This document shows, one piece after another, positions 24,120-32,731 of a DNA stretch of 64,000 nucleotides. How positions within the stretch are numbered: position 1 is the stretch's first letter; each line of letters begins with the position of its first letter. The notes below the pieces were generated by a model, which saw only the letters and a program-made list of their open reading frames with translations, ran no database searches and was not told the DNA's origin. This DNA is from Halarcobacter mediterraneus (GTDB lineage Bacteria > Campylobacterota > Campylobacteria > Campylobacterales > Arcobacteraceae), in contig NZ_NXIE01000001.1 in the NCBI RefSeq assembly GCF_004116625.1, positions 186,001 through 250,000 on the forward strand, given 5' to 3'. A program made the translations under genes and the position numbers.

Positions 24120-24743
24120 GTGAAAATGAATAGATTAATATATATCTTTTTTTTCTTTTTTTATACCACTATTTATGCAAACAGTGAATTATATGAATCT
24201 GATTTATATTATTTAGAGGAAAATGAAGTATTATTATACAAAGTTTTAAATTGGTGGAGCACCAAATCTCAAGAAAATAGTATTGAATTTTGTTTTAATA
24301 ATCTTAGAGTTAGAAGCAATAAAACTCTTAATTTAGATTATGATAGAAAAGCAAAAATATTGAAAATATATTTAAAAGAAGAGTTTGCTAGTTTGGTATC
24401 TATTTTTGAAAATAAGAGTACATATTTAAAAACTGATTATTTAAATAGAAGCTATTTTAAAAGTTTAAAACCAAAAAATATCAAAAGAATAGATATGATT
24501 AGTTTAAACAATATTAGTTTTAGTGAATATAAAAAGATAAAAAGTATGAAGAAAAATCTTGCTTTTGAACTTGAAGGAAAAATTGCAGGATTATTAGCTT
24601 ATACAGGACAAGTTTCTTTGCATAAAAGTGGAGATTTTTTAAGAACTTGTCCTAATAACTCAAAAGAAAAGTTTGATATCTCTTTTAAGCTTTTAAATAT
24701 AAAAACAAAAGAAATATTAGTTAAATACAATAAAAAAAATTAA
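24120..24743 (+). CDS. Exported protein of unknown function
   Basis: This 207-residue protein has a signal peptide rich in Phe and Tyr ending ...TTIYANS. The rest is mixed, with many Tyr, Lys and Asn and two Cys (FCFNN and RTCPNN). No family is recognised. The frame opens with GTG 24120; ATG 24126 is an equally possible start. It follows the chimeric pseudogene by 2 bp and precedes an ABM-type gene by 11 bp. Confidence 0.55.
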   Translation: MKMNRLIYIFFFFFYTTIYANSELYESDLYYLEENEVLLYKVLNWWSTKSQENSIEFCFNNLRVRSNKTLNLDYDRKAKILKIYLKEEFASLVSIFENKSTYLKTDYLNRSYFKSLKPKNIKRIDMISLNNISFSEYKKIKSMKKNLAFELEGKIAGLLAYTGQVSLHKSGDFLRTCPNNSKEKFDISFKLLNIKTKEILVKYNKKN

Positions 24744-24754
24744 TAAGGAAATTT

Positions 24755-25030
24755 ATGTCAAAAGTTATATTAAAAGGTTTTATTTTGGTTCCCCAATCAG
24801 AACTTGAATTAGTTAAAAAAGAGTTAATAACTCATAAAAACCTTACTTTGAAAGAGGAGGGTTGCATCACTTTTAGTGTTACAGAAAATATACACAACCC
24901 TCTTAGTTTCGAGGTTTATGAAGAGTTTGTTGATAAAGTTGCATTTGAAGAACATCAAAAAAGAGTTAAAGCTTCAAAATGGGGTAAAGTAACTGCAAAT
25001 GTAACACGCCACTATGAAATTATTGAATAA
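24755..25030 (+). CDS. YgiN-like ABM domain monooxygenase
   Basis: This 91-residue ABM domain opens with the strand VILKGFILVPQSELELVKKELITHKN, then EEGCITFSVTENIHNPLSFEVYEEFVDKVAFEEHQKRVKASKWGKV. The YEEFVDKVAFEEHQ phrase is the standard mid-domain of YgiN-like putative quinol monooxygenases. The final RHYEII strand completes the domain. The substrate is unknown. The sequence is not close to the cassette ABM protein at 19641-19922. Confidence 0.8.
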   Translation: MSKVILKGFILVPQSELELVKKELITHKNLTLKEEGCITFSVTENIHNPLSFEVYEEFVDKVAFEEHQKRVKASKWGKVTANVTRHYEIIE

Positions 25031-25202
25031 AATAATAGTTTAAAAATATGAATTTATAATGATTAAGAAAAAATATCAAAAACTTTGTTATACTCTAGAC
25101 TATTTAGATAAAAACTTAGATTTTTAGGGCATTTAGTATATTCTTAGGTAATTGATTGTTCTATTGGTTTATTTTATATAAAAACAAACAAAAAGGACAT
25201 AG

Positions 25203-25367
25203 ATGGCTAAGCCTAATTATAATTACGAGAAAAGAGCTAGAGAGATAGAAAAACAAAAGAAAAAAGAGGAAAAACGTTTAAAAAAACTAGCTAAAAAAGA
25301 GGGTGATTCTGAAGAAAATACATCAGAGATATCAGAAACTCAAAGCTCTAATATAAATATTAAATAA
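25203..25367 (+). CDS. Small lysine-rich conserved protein (54 residues)
   Basis: An ATG at 25203 with Shine-Dalgarno AAGGA opens a 54-codon frame, MAKPNYNYEKRAREIEKQKK and so on, a highly charged helix with a Ser/Glu-rich tail. The start closely resembles the MAKPNYxFEKRQRELxKK small proteins found in many proteobacteria, whose role is unknown. A -10-like TATACT (about 25090) would give a leader of about 100 nt. The gap before it (25031-25202) holds nothing else I can recognise. Confidence 0.65.
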   Translation: MAKPNYNYEKRAREIEKQKKKEEKRLKKLAKKEGDSEENTSEISETQSSNINIK

Positions 25368-25377
25368 AAAGAAAATT

Positions 25378-25944
25378 ATGTTTAATAATGATGATTATTG
25401 GGAAGAAGAGTTTAACCAATACAAATCAGAAAAGATGTATAAAATCTACTTTGATAATTGTACTTTTATTAAATGTGATTTTTCAAAAGCATTTATTGAC
25501 TCTTGTAAGTTTACAGAATGTATTTTTATAAATTGTGATTTATCTTTATCCATATTAAAATCATCTACTTTCAATGATGTTATCTTTAAAAACTCTAAAT
25601 TGATTGGTATTTCATGGAGTTCATGTGATGAACCTTTTGATGTAAGTTTTGATTCATGTAATATATCTCAAAACTCTTTTCATTTTTTAGACTTAAGAAA
25701 AATGGTATTTAAAAACTCTCTTATTAAAGATACTGGCTTTGAGGAGTGTAACTTAGAAAATTCTATTTTTGATAATTGTGACTTAGAACTGTCTTCTTTT
25801 ATAAATAACAGTTTAGTTAAAGCAAATTTTGAAACATCTAAAAACTACGTTATAGACCCTAAATCAAATGATTTAAAAGATGCAAGCTTTTCTTTACCTG
25901 AAGCACTTAGTTTTTTATCAGTACTTCCTATTAGAATTAAATAA
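25378..25944 (+). CDS. Pentapeptide-repeat protein
   Basis: The protein has 188 residues. From about residue 20 to 150 it is built of A(D/N)LXX-like pentads, here with many Cys and Phe: FDNCTFIKCDFSKAFIDSCK, FKNSKLIG, LENSIFDNCDLELSSF. These form a right-handed quadrilateral helix. Some members (Qnr, MfpA) mimic DNA and protect gyrase; nothing here proves that role. It starts 10 bp after the small lysine-rich gene, so the two may share a transcript. Confidence 0.8.
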   Translation: MFNNDDYWEEEFNQYKSEKMYKIYFDNCTFIKCDFSKAFIDSCKFTECIFINCDLSLSILKSSTFNDVIFKNSKLIGISWSSCDEPFDVSFDSCNISQNSFHFLDLRKMVFKNSLIKDTGFEECNLENSIFDNCDLELSSFINNSLVKANFETSKNYVIDPKSNDLKDASFSLPEALSFLSVLPIRIK

Positions 25945-26046
25945 ATTTTAATAGTATTGTAAGGTTATTCAATCTTTTATCTAATATAGAAATTAAAGCA
26001 AAAATGGTAGAATCAATCAAATTAAAAAATAATGAAAAGATTAATT

Positions 26047-26586
26047 ATGACAAAAGTATTGATTTTGACAGATATATTTGGGAAAAGCTATTTTTCAAAA
26101 AACTTATTAACATTTAATGAATACTATATATTAGACCCATATGAAGATGAGTTTATATTATTTGAAGATGAATATGAAGCCTATAGTAAATACATAAAAT
26201 TATGTGGACATGATAAATATTTACAAAGAGCACAAGAACTTTGTCTAAAAGAAAAGATTGAAGTTATTATTGGTTTTAGTATAGGTGGTAGTATTGCTTG
26301 GAGATTAAGTGGTTTAAATATTCCTTCATTAACAAAAGTTATCTCTTTTTATCCTTCTCAAATAAGAAACCATTTAGATGTAAGTCCACAAGTTCAAGTA
26401 AATATAGTTTTTGCAAAAGAAGAACAGAGTTTTGATACAAAAGAAATTGTTAAAATATTAGGAGACAAAGGAATAGAAAATCTTGAAATAAGTGATTTTG
26501 ATCATGGGTTTATGAATAAAAAATCAAAAAATTTTAATGAAAAAGCTTTTGAAAAATATAAAAAGGAAATATTAGATGACATTTAA
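26047..26586 (+). CDS. Alpha/beta-hydrolase-like protein
   Basis: This protein has about 179 residues. It opens with KVLILTDIFGKSYFSK, a first strand of the dienelactone-hydrolase type, and has the nucleophile elbow GFSIGGS (GxSxG) near residue 80 and a late His in DFDHGFMNK. The chain is short for the fold but keeps Ser and His. The substrate is unknown. An earlier ATG (26032) lacks a clear ribosome site. It overlaps the helicase gene by 11 bp. Confidence 0.7.
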   Translation: MTKVLILTDIFGKSYFSKNLLTFNEYYILDPYEDEFILFEDEYEAYSKYIKLCGHDKYLQRAQELCLKEKIEVIIGFSIGGSIAWRLSGLNIPSLTKVISFYPSQIRNHLDVSPQVQVNIVFAKEEQSFDTKEIVKILGDKGIENLEISDFDHGFMNKKSKNFNEKAFEKYKKEILDDI

Positions 26587-27802
26587 TGATTTTGGTTTAA
26601 AAGAACCAATAAACAAAGCCCTTGAAAAAATAGGATTAGAAAAGCCAACACAAATACAAGAAAAAGTGATACCTTTAGTTTTAGAAAAACAAGATGTTAT
26701 GGCTCAAGCAAAAACAGGAAGTGGTAAAACTGCAAGTTTTGTTATTCCTATCCTAGAATCATTAAAAGCTAATAAAACACAAAAAAAAGCAAAAATAAAA
26801 GTGTTGGTTTTAGCTCCTACAAGGGAGTTGACTCTTCAAATTGCCCAAACATTTTCAAACCTTAGTCAATATTTTCCAAAAGCCCTTTCTATAGTTTCTA
26901 TTATCGGTGGAGAAAAAATTGGGGAACAACTTTTAAAGATACAAAAGGGTTGTGATGTAGTAGTTGCAACTTCAGGAAGACTTCTTGATATTATAGGTAA
27001 AAAGCAAATTGATTTATCTACTATTGAATATTTTGTTTTAGATGAAGCTGATAAGATGCTTGATTTAGGTTTTGTTCAAGAACTTGATGAGATTCTAAAA
27101 ATTATTCCAAAAAATAGACAAAATCTTTTATTTTCAGCGACATACTCACAAAAAGTGATTGATATAGCTTCAAAAATAACTACTAATGCTGTAAGAGTGG
27201 AGATAAAAGATTCTACTACTCATGTGGAAGAGATAAATCAAAGGGCAATTTTTGTAAACAAAGAGGATAGAAGTGCACTCTTAAGACATCTGATAAAAGA
27301 AAATAAGTTTAAGTCAGTATTGGTTTTTATGGCAAACAAAAGAGCAACTGATAATATAGCAAATAAATTTATTAAAAAAGGATATGAGGCTGAATCTTTC
27401 CATGGAGATTTAAGCCAAGAAGAAAGAAATCTCACTCTAAATGATTTTAAAAATAAAAAAATCGATATTCTTTTTTCAACTGATATTGCTTCAAGAGGTT
27501 TGCATATTGATGATATTGATTGTGTTGTAAATTTTGATTTGCCAAGAAGTACAGAGGATTATATTCATAGAATAGGAAGAACAGCAAGAGCAGGAAAAAG
27601 TGGAGTTGCAATCTCATTTTTAGATAATGAAAACCTAAGTCATTTCAAACTAATTGAAAAAAGATATAAATTAGATATAAAAAAAGAGCAAATTGAAGGT
27701 TTTGATTTTACACTTTTAAAAACCACAAAACAAAAAGGAACTGCACCTGTAAAAGGGAAAAGAAAAAGTAAAAAAGATAAGTTAAGAGAGCAAAAAATTT
27801 GA
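26576..27802 (+). CDS. DEAD-box RNA helicase (RhlE-like)
   Basis: The protein has 408 residues. The Q motif (FNDFGLKEPINKALEKIGLEKPTQIQ), motif I AQAKTGSGKT, Ia PTRELTLQ, II VLDEADKML, III SAT, V STDIASRGLHI and VI HRIGRTARAG are all present. The tail is a short basic stretch (KGKRKSKKDKLREQKI) rather than a large RNA-binding domain, which fits the RhlE type. It unwinds short RNA duplexes in ribosome assembly or mRNA decay. Confidence 0.92.
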   Translation: MTFNDFGLKEPINKALEKIGLEKPTQIQEKVIPLVLEKQDVMAQAKTGSGKTASFVIPILESLKANKTQKKAKIKVLVLAPTRELTLQIAQTFSNLSQYFPKALSIVSIIGGEKIGEQLLKIQKGCDVVVATSGRLLDIIGKKQIDLSTIEYFVLDEADKMLDLGFVQELDEILKIIPKNRQNLLFSATYSQKVIDIASKITTNAVRVEIKDSTTHVEEINQRAIFVNKEDRSALLRHLIKENKFKSVLVFMANKRATDNIANKFIKKGYEAESFHGDLSQEERNLTLNDFKNKKIDILFSTDIASRGLHIDDIDCVVNFDLPRSTEDYIHRIGRTARAGKSGVAISFLDNENLSHFKLIEKRYKLDIKKEQIEGFDFTLLKTTKQKGTAPVKGKRKSKKDKLREQKI

Positions 27803-27847
27803 CAATAATGATTAAATTACATATATTTATGTATAAAAGGAGTTATT

Positions 27848-28600
27848 ATGGAAAATTATTTTGATAAAGAATTTGAATTAAGATTTTTTGAAATGAATAG
27901 ATTAGGTGAAGCTTCACCTATTGCCATATTAACACTACTTCAGGAAACTGCTGCTGATCATTGTCATTATGCAGGGCATGATCTTCTTTCTTTGATGTCT
28001 GAAAATCTTGGATGGGTATTGCTTTCAGGTGCAATGAAAATGGAACGTTATCCTCTTTATAAAGAAAAAATAATTATAAGAACATGGATATCAAAATATC
28101 ATTCTATTAGAGGATTTAGAGAAAATATTATTTATGATGAAAATTACAATATTATAGGAAGAGCAAGAGGTTTATGGGTTTTTTATGATATAAAAAGAAG
28201 AAGACCCAAGAAGATACATTCTGATTTTTTAAAAAGATGGTCATCTTATAAAATAACATCCCTTGAACATGATATAACTAATAAAATTGAATCTTTTGAT
28301 TCTGTTCAATATAGAAAAGAATTTAAAGTTAATATGTATGATACCGATACTAATAAACATGTTAATAATCTGAGGTATTTACAATGGCTTATAGAATCTA
28401 TACCTGATGAGATATTAAACAATTATTATTTATATTTTATTGATGGACGTTTTATTTCAGAGGCTCAATATGGAGATGTAATTTTGTCTTCAACAAAAAG
28501 AGATATTGAGGAAAACTCTTTTATCCATACTATTCAAATTAAAGGTAGTAATAAAGTTTGTGCAACAGGAAAAACAGTATGGAAACAAATACATAAATAA
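27848..28600 (+). CDS. Acyl-ACP thioesterase family protein
   Basis: This 250-residue double hot-dog protein opens with YFDKEFELRFFEMNRLGEASPIAILTLLQE and has the second-domain catalytic region YDTDTNKHVNNLRYLQWLIE with the conserved Asn and His. FatA/FatB-like enzymes release fatty acids from acyl-ACP; bacterial members have varied acyl preference. It has a Shine-Dalgarno AAAAGGAG and is followed by a bidirectional terminator. Confidence 0.85.
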   Translation: MENYFDKEFELRFFEMNRLGEASPIAILTLLQETAADHCHYAGHDLLSLMSENLGWVLLSGAMKMERYPLYKEKIIIRTWISKYHSIRGFRENIIYDENYNIIGRARGLWVFYDIKRRRPKKIHSDFLKRWSSYKITSLEHDITNKIESFDSVQYRKEFKVNMYDTDTNKHVNNLRYLQWLIESIPDEILNNYYLYFIDGRFISEAQYGDVILSSTKRDIEENSFIHTIQIKGSNKVCATGKTVWKQIHK

Positions 28601-28603
28601 TTA

Positions 28604-28626
28604 GAAAAAGGTATTTTACCTTTTTC
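28604..28626. terminator. Bidirectional terminator
   Basis: GAAAAAGGTA (28604-28613) and TACCTTTTTC (28617-28626) form a 10-bp stem with a TTT loop, between the convergent thioesterase and flavodoxin-fold genes. T-rich in both directions. Confidence 0.85.
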
Positions 28627-28632
28627 TTTCTT

Positions 28633-29157
28633 TTATAAATTTTTTACATAAGTTATATAATCATGTGTATATTCATTAAGAGTTTCTTCACTTAAAACTG
28701 TTTCTGTATCATATGTAATATAAGCTTTTCTATAATTCATTTTTACATATTTAGCAGTAATCTCAAATGGATATAAAAACTCTTCAACTCTTTTTTTATC
28801 TTTCCCTGTTGGAGAAAACACTTCTTTAGAACCTCCACAACTAACTGCAACTGCAAAAGATTTATCCTTAAGCATAGATGCACCTGCATGGGCAAATCCT
28901 GGCTCTAATACTTTATCAAACCATTCTTTTAAAAGTGAAGGAGAGCTAAACCAATACATTGGAAATTGAAAAAGAATAATATCGTGCTCTAAAAGTAATT
29001 TTTGTTCTTCTTTTACATCTATTTTAAAATCAGGATATTTTTCATATAAATTATTGATTGTTATATTTTTTATATCTTTTATTCCATTTACTAATCTTTT
29101 GTTTACTATTGATTGTTCAATATTTGGATGAACTACATTCACTAATATTTTTTTCAT
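28633..29157 (-). CDS. NAD(P)H oxidoreductase, flavodoxin-like fold (MdaB/KefF family)
   Basis: The protein has 174 residues. It starts KKILVNVVHPNIEQSIVNKR, a flavodoxin-like-fold phosphate loop variant, and has the conserved ILFQFPMYWFSSPSLLKEWFDKVL and AVAVSCGG segments for FMN and substrate binding. Two-electron quinone reduction is the family role. It is divergent from a HxlR regulator gene, a common pairing in which the regulator controls the reductase. Confidence 0.88.
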   Translation of the reverse strand: MKKILVNVVHPNIEQSIVNKRLVNGIKDIKNITINNLYEKYPDFKIDVKEEQKLLLEHDIILFQFPMYWFSSPSLLKEWFDKVLEPGFAHAGASMLKDKSFAVAVSCGGSKEVFSPTGKDKKRVEEFLYPFEITAKYVKMNYRKAYITYDTETVLSEETLNEYTHDYITYVKNL

Positions 29158-29259
29158 TTTTAATCCTTTTAATGTGATTTAAGTGAATTGTATTATAAAA
29201 TAAAACAAAATGTAAGTATGTACTTTTTTGTAGTATACTATACAAAAGGATAGTTTAAA

Positions 29260-29622
29260 ATGAAAAAATCTGATTTAAAACCCCTAATAGACACACCTTT
29301 TGGTTATACCTTGTCTCTTATATCAGGTAAATGGAAAATGGTAATTTTATATTTATTAGATGAATATAAAGTCATAAGATATAATGAATTACAAAGAAAA
29401 ATAGGCTCAATTACTTATAAAATGTTAAGCTCTCAATTAAAAGAATTGGAAGAAAATAAATTAATAAATAGAAAAGAGTATCCTTCAATTCCACCAAAAG
29501 TAGAATATAGTTTGACAAAGAAAGGAAAGTCTCTTATTCCTATTTTAGATGAAATGTGTAAATGGGGGTCAAAAGAAAGACCTGATTTAGTTAAGTATAT
29601 AGAATTAGATTCCATATGCTAA
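29260..29622 (+). CDS. HxlR-family transcriptional regulator
   Basis: The 120-residue winged helix matches HxlR: FGYTLSLISGKWKMVILYLL, RYNELQRKIGSITYKMLSSQLKELEENKLI and PPKVEYSLTKKGKSLIPILDEMCKWG. These regulators respond to reactive or electrophilic compounds in several bacteria. It is divergent from the quinone-reductase-like gene and probably controls it. The 3' end overlaps the convergent TetR gene by 18 bp. Confidence 0.9.
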   Translation: MKKSDLKPLIDTPFGYTLSLISGKWKMVILYLLDEYKVIRYNELQRKIGSITYKMLSSQLKELEENKLINRKEYPSIPPKVEYSLTKKGKSLIPILDEMCKWGSKERPDLVKYIELDSIC

Positions 29623-30213
29623 GATGAAAACATTAACTGCTTTTTTCGCCATTTCATTCATCTGTTTTTCTGTGAATTTTTCATCAGTTTTGAAAAGGAA
29701 AGGATAAAGGATTTCTGATTCTAAAAGACCAAAAAAATGTTTTGCTGCTAAATCTGTATTAGTTTTCTTTAGTTTATTTACTTCTATTGCTTTATTTAAA
29801 TATTTTGAAAGTATTTCTTGACTTTTTAAAACTCGATTTTTGTAAGTGATTTTTCCTAAGTCAGTAATTCCTGATTGACTGATAGTAAGTCTTCTTATTT
29901 CTATCATTTTTTTCGAATATACGAAATTAAGAAATCTTTTACCAAATTTATATAATTGAGTAGGTAAATCGTTTATTTCATTTTTTGTATCTATAACTTT
30001 ATGAACAAAATCAGATTCTTGAGCATTCTCTATAGATATAACTTCAAAAAAAAGTTCTTCTTTAGAAGAGAAATAGTTATATAAAGTTGCTTTCGAACCA
30101 CCAAGTCTTGAGCTAATTTTAGACATTGATGCTCTTTCAAATCCAAATTCTTTAAAGATTTCTGATGCTGCTTTTAATATTTCTTCTTTTTTTTCTTGGG
30201 TTTTTCTTCTCAT
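29605..30213 (-). CDS. TetR/AcrR-family transcriptional regulator
   Basis: This 202-residue protein has the TetR DNA-binding region at 5-55: EEILKAASEIFKEFGFERAS, MSKISSRLGGSKATLYNYFSSKEELF. The rest is a helical ligand domain with a C-terminal helix pattern (FGLLESEILYPFLF) seen in AcrR-like proteins. It is divergent from the membrane-kinase fusion gene, which it may control; ligand unknown. Confidence 0.9.
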   Translation of the reverse strand: MRRKTQEKKEEILKAASEIFKEFGFERASMSKISSRLGGSKATLYNYFSSKEELFFEVISIENAQESDFVHKVIDTKNEINDLPTQLYKFGKRFLNFVYSKKMIEIRRLTISQSGITDLGKITYKNRVLKSQEILSKYLNKAIEVNKLKKTNTDLAAKHFFGLLESEILYPFLFKTDEKFTEKQMNEMAKKAVNVFILAYGI

Positions 30214-30314
30214 AAAATTACTTTCTAATTAGTTAAAGGAATATTAACATTTAAATGGATAATATTCCTTTAAGTATACCGTACTGTACAGTTAAAATTA
30301 TAAGAAAGAATTAA

Positions 30315-31622
30315 ATGAAAAAAGAAAAAGTTATTAATCTAAATTTTATAAAAAGGTTTTTTGTATTTATTATTGGGCTTTTTATTATGGCTTTTGGAGT
30401 TTCCTTTTCCGTTAAAGCAGATATAGGAGTATCCCCAATTTCATGTGTGCCTTATATTTATAGTTTAGGCTTTCCCTTATCTATAGGAGAATTTACAATA
30501 CTTTTAAATGCCTTATTTATGCTTATTCAAATAGCAATACTAGGTAAGAAATATAATCTTATTCAATTAATACAGCTTCCAGCTATTATCCTTTTTGGTT
30601 ATTGTATTGATGCTGCAATGATTTTAGTTGAGAATATAGTTTTATCAAACTATATAGAACAATTAATTTTATGTTTAATTTCTTGTGTTGTTTTAGCTTT
30701 TGGAATATTACTTGTCGTTAAAACTAGGCTTACTTATCTTCCTTTAGAAGGTTTAGTAGTTGTAATTTCTCAAGTTTTTAAAAAAGAATTTGGGAAAGTA
30801 AAAATTTCTATGGACAGTATAATGGTAATAATAGGAGTAATTAGTTCTTTTATTTTTTTAAATCAATTAGTTGGAATCAGAGAAGGTAGTATTATTGCTG
30901 CTTTATCTATAGGTGCTTTAATTAAGTTTTTTAATACTAATTTACCTTTTATTGAGAAATGGCTTACTAATGAAGTTATTGAAAAATCAAATATTGAAAA
31001 TATCAGTAATAAATATAATGAGACTTTTATAATTACTATTTCAAGAGAATATGGAAGTGGTGGGCATGAGATTGGACAATTCTTGGCAAAAGAGCTGAAA
31101 ATCCCTTTTTATGATAAAGAACTAATTGATTTAACAGCAGAAAAAACAGGTTATACACCAGAATATATCCAAGAAAATGAACAAAAACTTACAAACTCAT
31201 TATTATATGACTTATATGAACAAAATTTTACTTATGTAAATGATGAATTGCCACCTAAAGATGTACTTTTTTTAATTCAAAGTAAAATCATAAGAGATAT
31301 TTGTATGAAAGAGTCTTGTATAATTGTAGGACGATGTGCTAATTTTATTTTAAAAGACCATCCAAATTGTGTTAATATTTTCATTCATGCTAACAATGAA
31401 TATAGAAAAGAAAAAATCAATAAAGTTTATGGTGTAAATCCACCTTTTACAGATAATGATTTAAAAGATTCAGATGAACAAAGAGCAAATTATTGTACTC
31501 ACTTTACAAAAAAAGATTGGAGAGATGTTACAAATTATCATATTACACTTGATAGTTCTTTATATGGTTCAAAAGAAAGTGCAAAAAAACTTATTAAACT
31601 TATAAAAAGTAGAAATTTATAA
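30315..31622 (+). CDS. YczE-like membrane domain fused to cytidylate kinase-like domain
   Basis: This is a two-part protein of 435 residues. Residues 10-215 form about five hydrophobic helices with FGVSFSVKADIGVSPISCVPY, typical of YczE/YitT-like (DUF6198) proteins. Residues 238-430 are a cytidylate-kinase-like domain, opening ITISREYGSGGHEIGQFLAKE and IPFYDKELIDLTAEKTG, with IIVGRCANFILKDHPNCVNIFIHA following. The kinase phosphate loop is the GSGG type, without the usual GK(S/T). The nucleotide or substrate is unknown. A linker of about 20 residues joins the two domains. Confidence 0.8.
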   Translation: MKKEKVINLNFIKRFFVFIIGLFIMAFGVSFSVKADIGVSPISCVPYIYSLGFPLSIGEFTILLNALFMLIQIAILGKKYNLIQLIQLPAIILFGYCIDAAMILVENIVLSNYIEQLILCLISCVVLAFGILLVVKTRLTYLPLEGLVVVISQVFKKEFGKVKISMDSIMVIIGVISSFIFLNQLVGIREGSIIAALSIGALIKFFNTNLPFIEKWLTNEVIEKSNIENISNKYNETFIITISREYGSGGHEIGQFLAKELKIPFYDKELIDLTAEKTGYTPEYIQENEQKLTNSLLYDLYEQNFTYVNDELPPKDVLFLIQSKIIRDICMKESCIIVGRCANFILKDHPNCVNIFIHANNEYRKEKINKVYGVNPPFTDNDLKDSDEQRANYCTHFTKKDWRDVTNYHITLDSSLYGSKESAKKLIKLIKSRNL

Positions 31623-31684
31623 GTAGATTTTTTTAAGGCAGATTAATATAGAATATCTTTCTTATTAAAACTTAAAGAGATGAA

Positions 31685-31897
31685 ATGAATATTGATACCT
31701 TAATACTTTTTATGATTATGACTATTGTATTTCTATTAATTTCATTTTTTTCATTATGTACATATGGATTATTAGCAAAGAAATCTAAAGTTTGCTTATC
31801 AAATAATAACAGAATGACTTGGTTCCATCGTATTACAGGTGGTATATTTATTAAAATGAGACTGGGGTTATTACAATTAAAAAATACACAAAATTAA
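31685..31897 (+). pseudogene. C-terminal fragment of a LysE-family exporter
   Basis: The 70 codons hold one hydrophobic helix and then RMTWFHRITGGIFIKMRLGL, which corresponds to the last helix region of LysE/RhtB exporters (compare RRWLSSITGIVFIGFGAKLA in the exporter at 18920-19558). The N-terminal five helices and the PGPN motif are missing. The fragment starts with an ATG but has no good Shine-Dalgarno. Probably a relic. Its 3' end overlaps the extended START-like frame. Confidence 0.6.
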
Positions 31898-32724
31898 ATT
31901 ATTTAAAGTCTATTTTTATTTTTCTGCTTCTATTATCTTTACAAATTTTAATATATTTTATTTATATAAAACCTATAATCATACAATGGGGTTCATCTAA
32001 TAAAGAGTTTTCTATGCAAATGCTTGGAGATAATAAATCTCTGCCTATAACCTCTACAAGAGCCATTACAATAGATGCTTCAAAAGATATTGTATGGCAA
32101 TTACTTATGCAATTAGGTGCAAAAAAACAAGGATTTTATAGTTATGACTTTTTAGAAGAGAATTTAAAAAGTAAAGATAAAAATCCAGATTTAAAAATAG
32201 GTGATATTATTCATGGTTCAGCAAAAGAAGATGGCAGATTAAGTTCTTATAATTTTAAAGTTTTAGATCTCAATCCTAATGATTCTATTGTTCTAGAAAA
32301 TTGGGGGACTTTTTTACTTAAAAGTATAAATAAAAATCAAACACGTTTGATTATACGAACTCAAGAAATAAAAAGTACAAGTCTATTGACAGCTTTTAAA
32401 AATGAGTTGATTATACCTTTTCATTTTATTATGGAAAGAAGGATGATGTTAGGTATTAAGATGGAAGCAGAACAAAAGAAAAATCCAATTTTATCATTTA
32501 ACAAAGATTTAGTTTGGTTAGTGGGTGTTGCACTTTCCTTTTTTCTTATTTTATTGATTTTTATTGCTTTAAAGAGCACTTTTTATAAAATATTAATTAG
32601 CTGTCTCCTTAGTACTATATGGCTAGTTATTGTTTTTTTATTTAATCCTGAACCAACTTATATTATGGCTTTTTTATTAGTATGTTTCTTTTTATTTATA
32701 AAACTTAATAGGATTAAATCATAA
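31876..32724 (+). CDS. SRPBCC (START-like) membrane-anchored protein with unclear start
   Basis: An SRPBCC-fold protein: TRAITIDASKDIVWQLLMQLGAKKQGFYSYDFLEE is the usual central block, with two membrane helices near the C-terminus. The first ATG is at 32014, but the same frame is open upstream and encodes the family's conserved WGSSNKEFSMQMLGD segment and an N-terminal membrane helix (about 31909-31968). No ATG, GTG or TTG exists in that frame after the stop at 31852. ATT at 31876 (ATT AAA AAA TAC) is the best candidate. From ATT the length is 282 residues; from ATG it is 236. The start given here is an inference. Confidence 0.65.
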   Translation: MKKYTKLNYLKSIFIFLLLLSLQILIYFIYIKPIIIQWGSSNKEFSMQMLGDNKSLPITSTRAITIDASKDIVWQLLMQLGAKKQGFYSYDFLEENLKSKDKNPDLKIGDIIHGSAKEDGRLSSYNFKVLDLNPNDSIVLENWGTFLLKSINKNQTRLIIRTQEIKSTSLLTAFKNELIIPFHFIMERRMMLGIKMEAEQKKNPILSFNKDLVWLVGVALSFFLILLIFIALKSTFYKILISCLLSTIWLVIVFLFNPEPTYIMAFLLVCFFLFIKLNRIKS

Positions 32725-32731
32725 GCTTATA

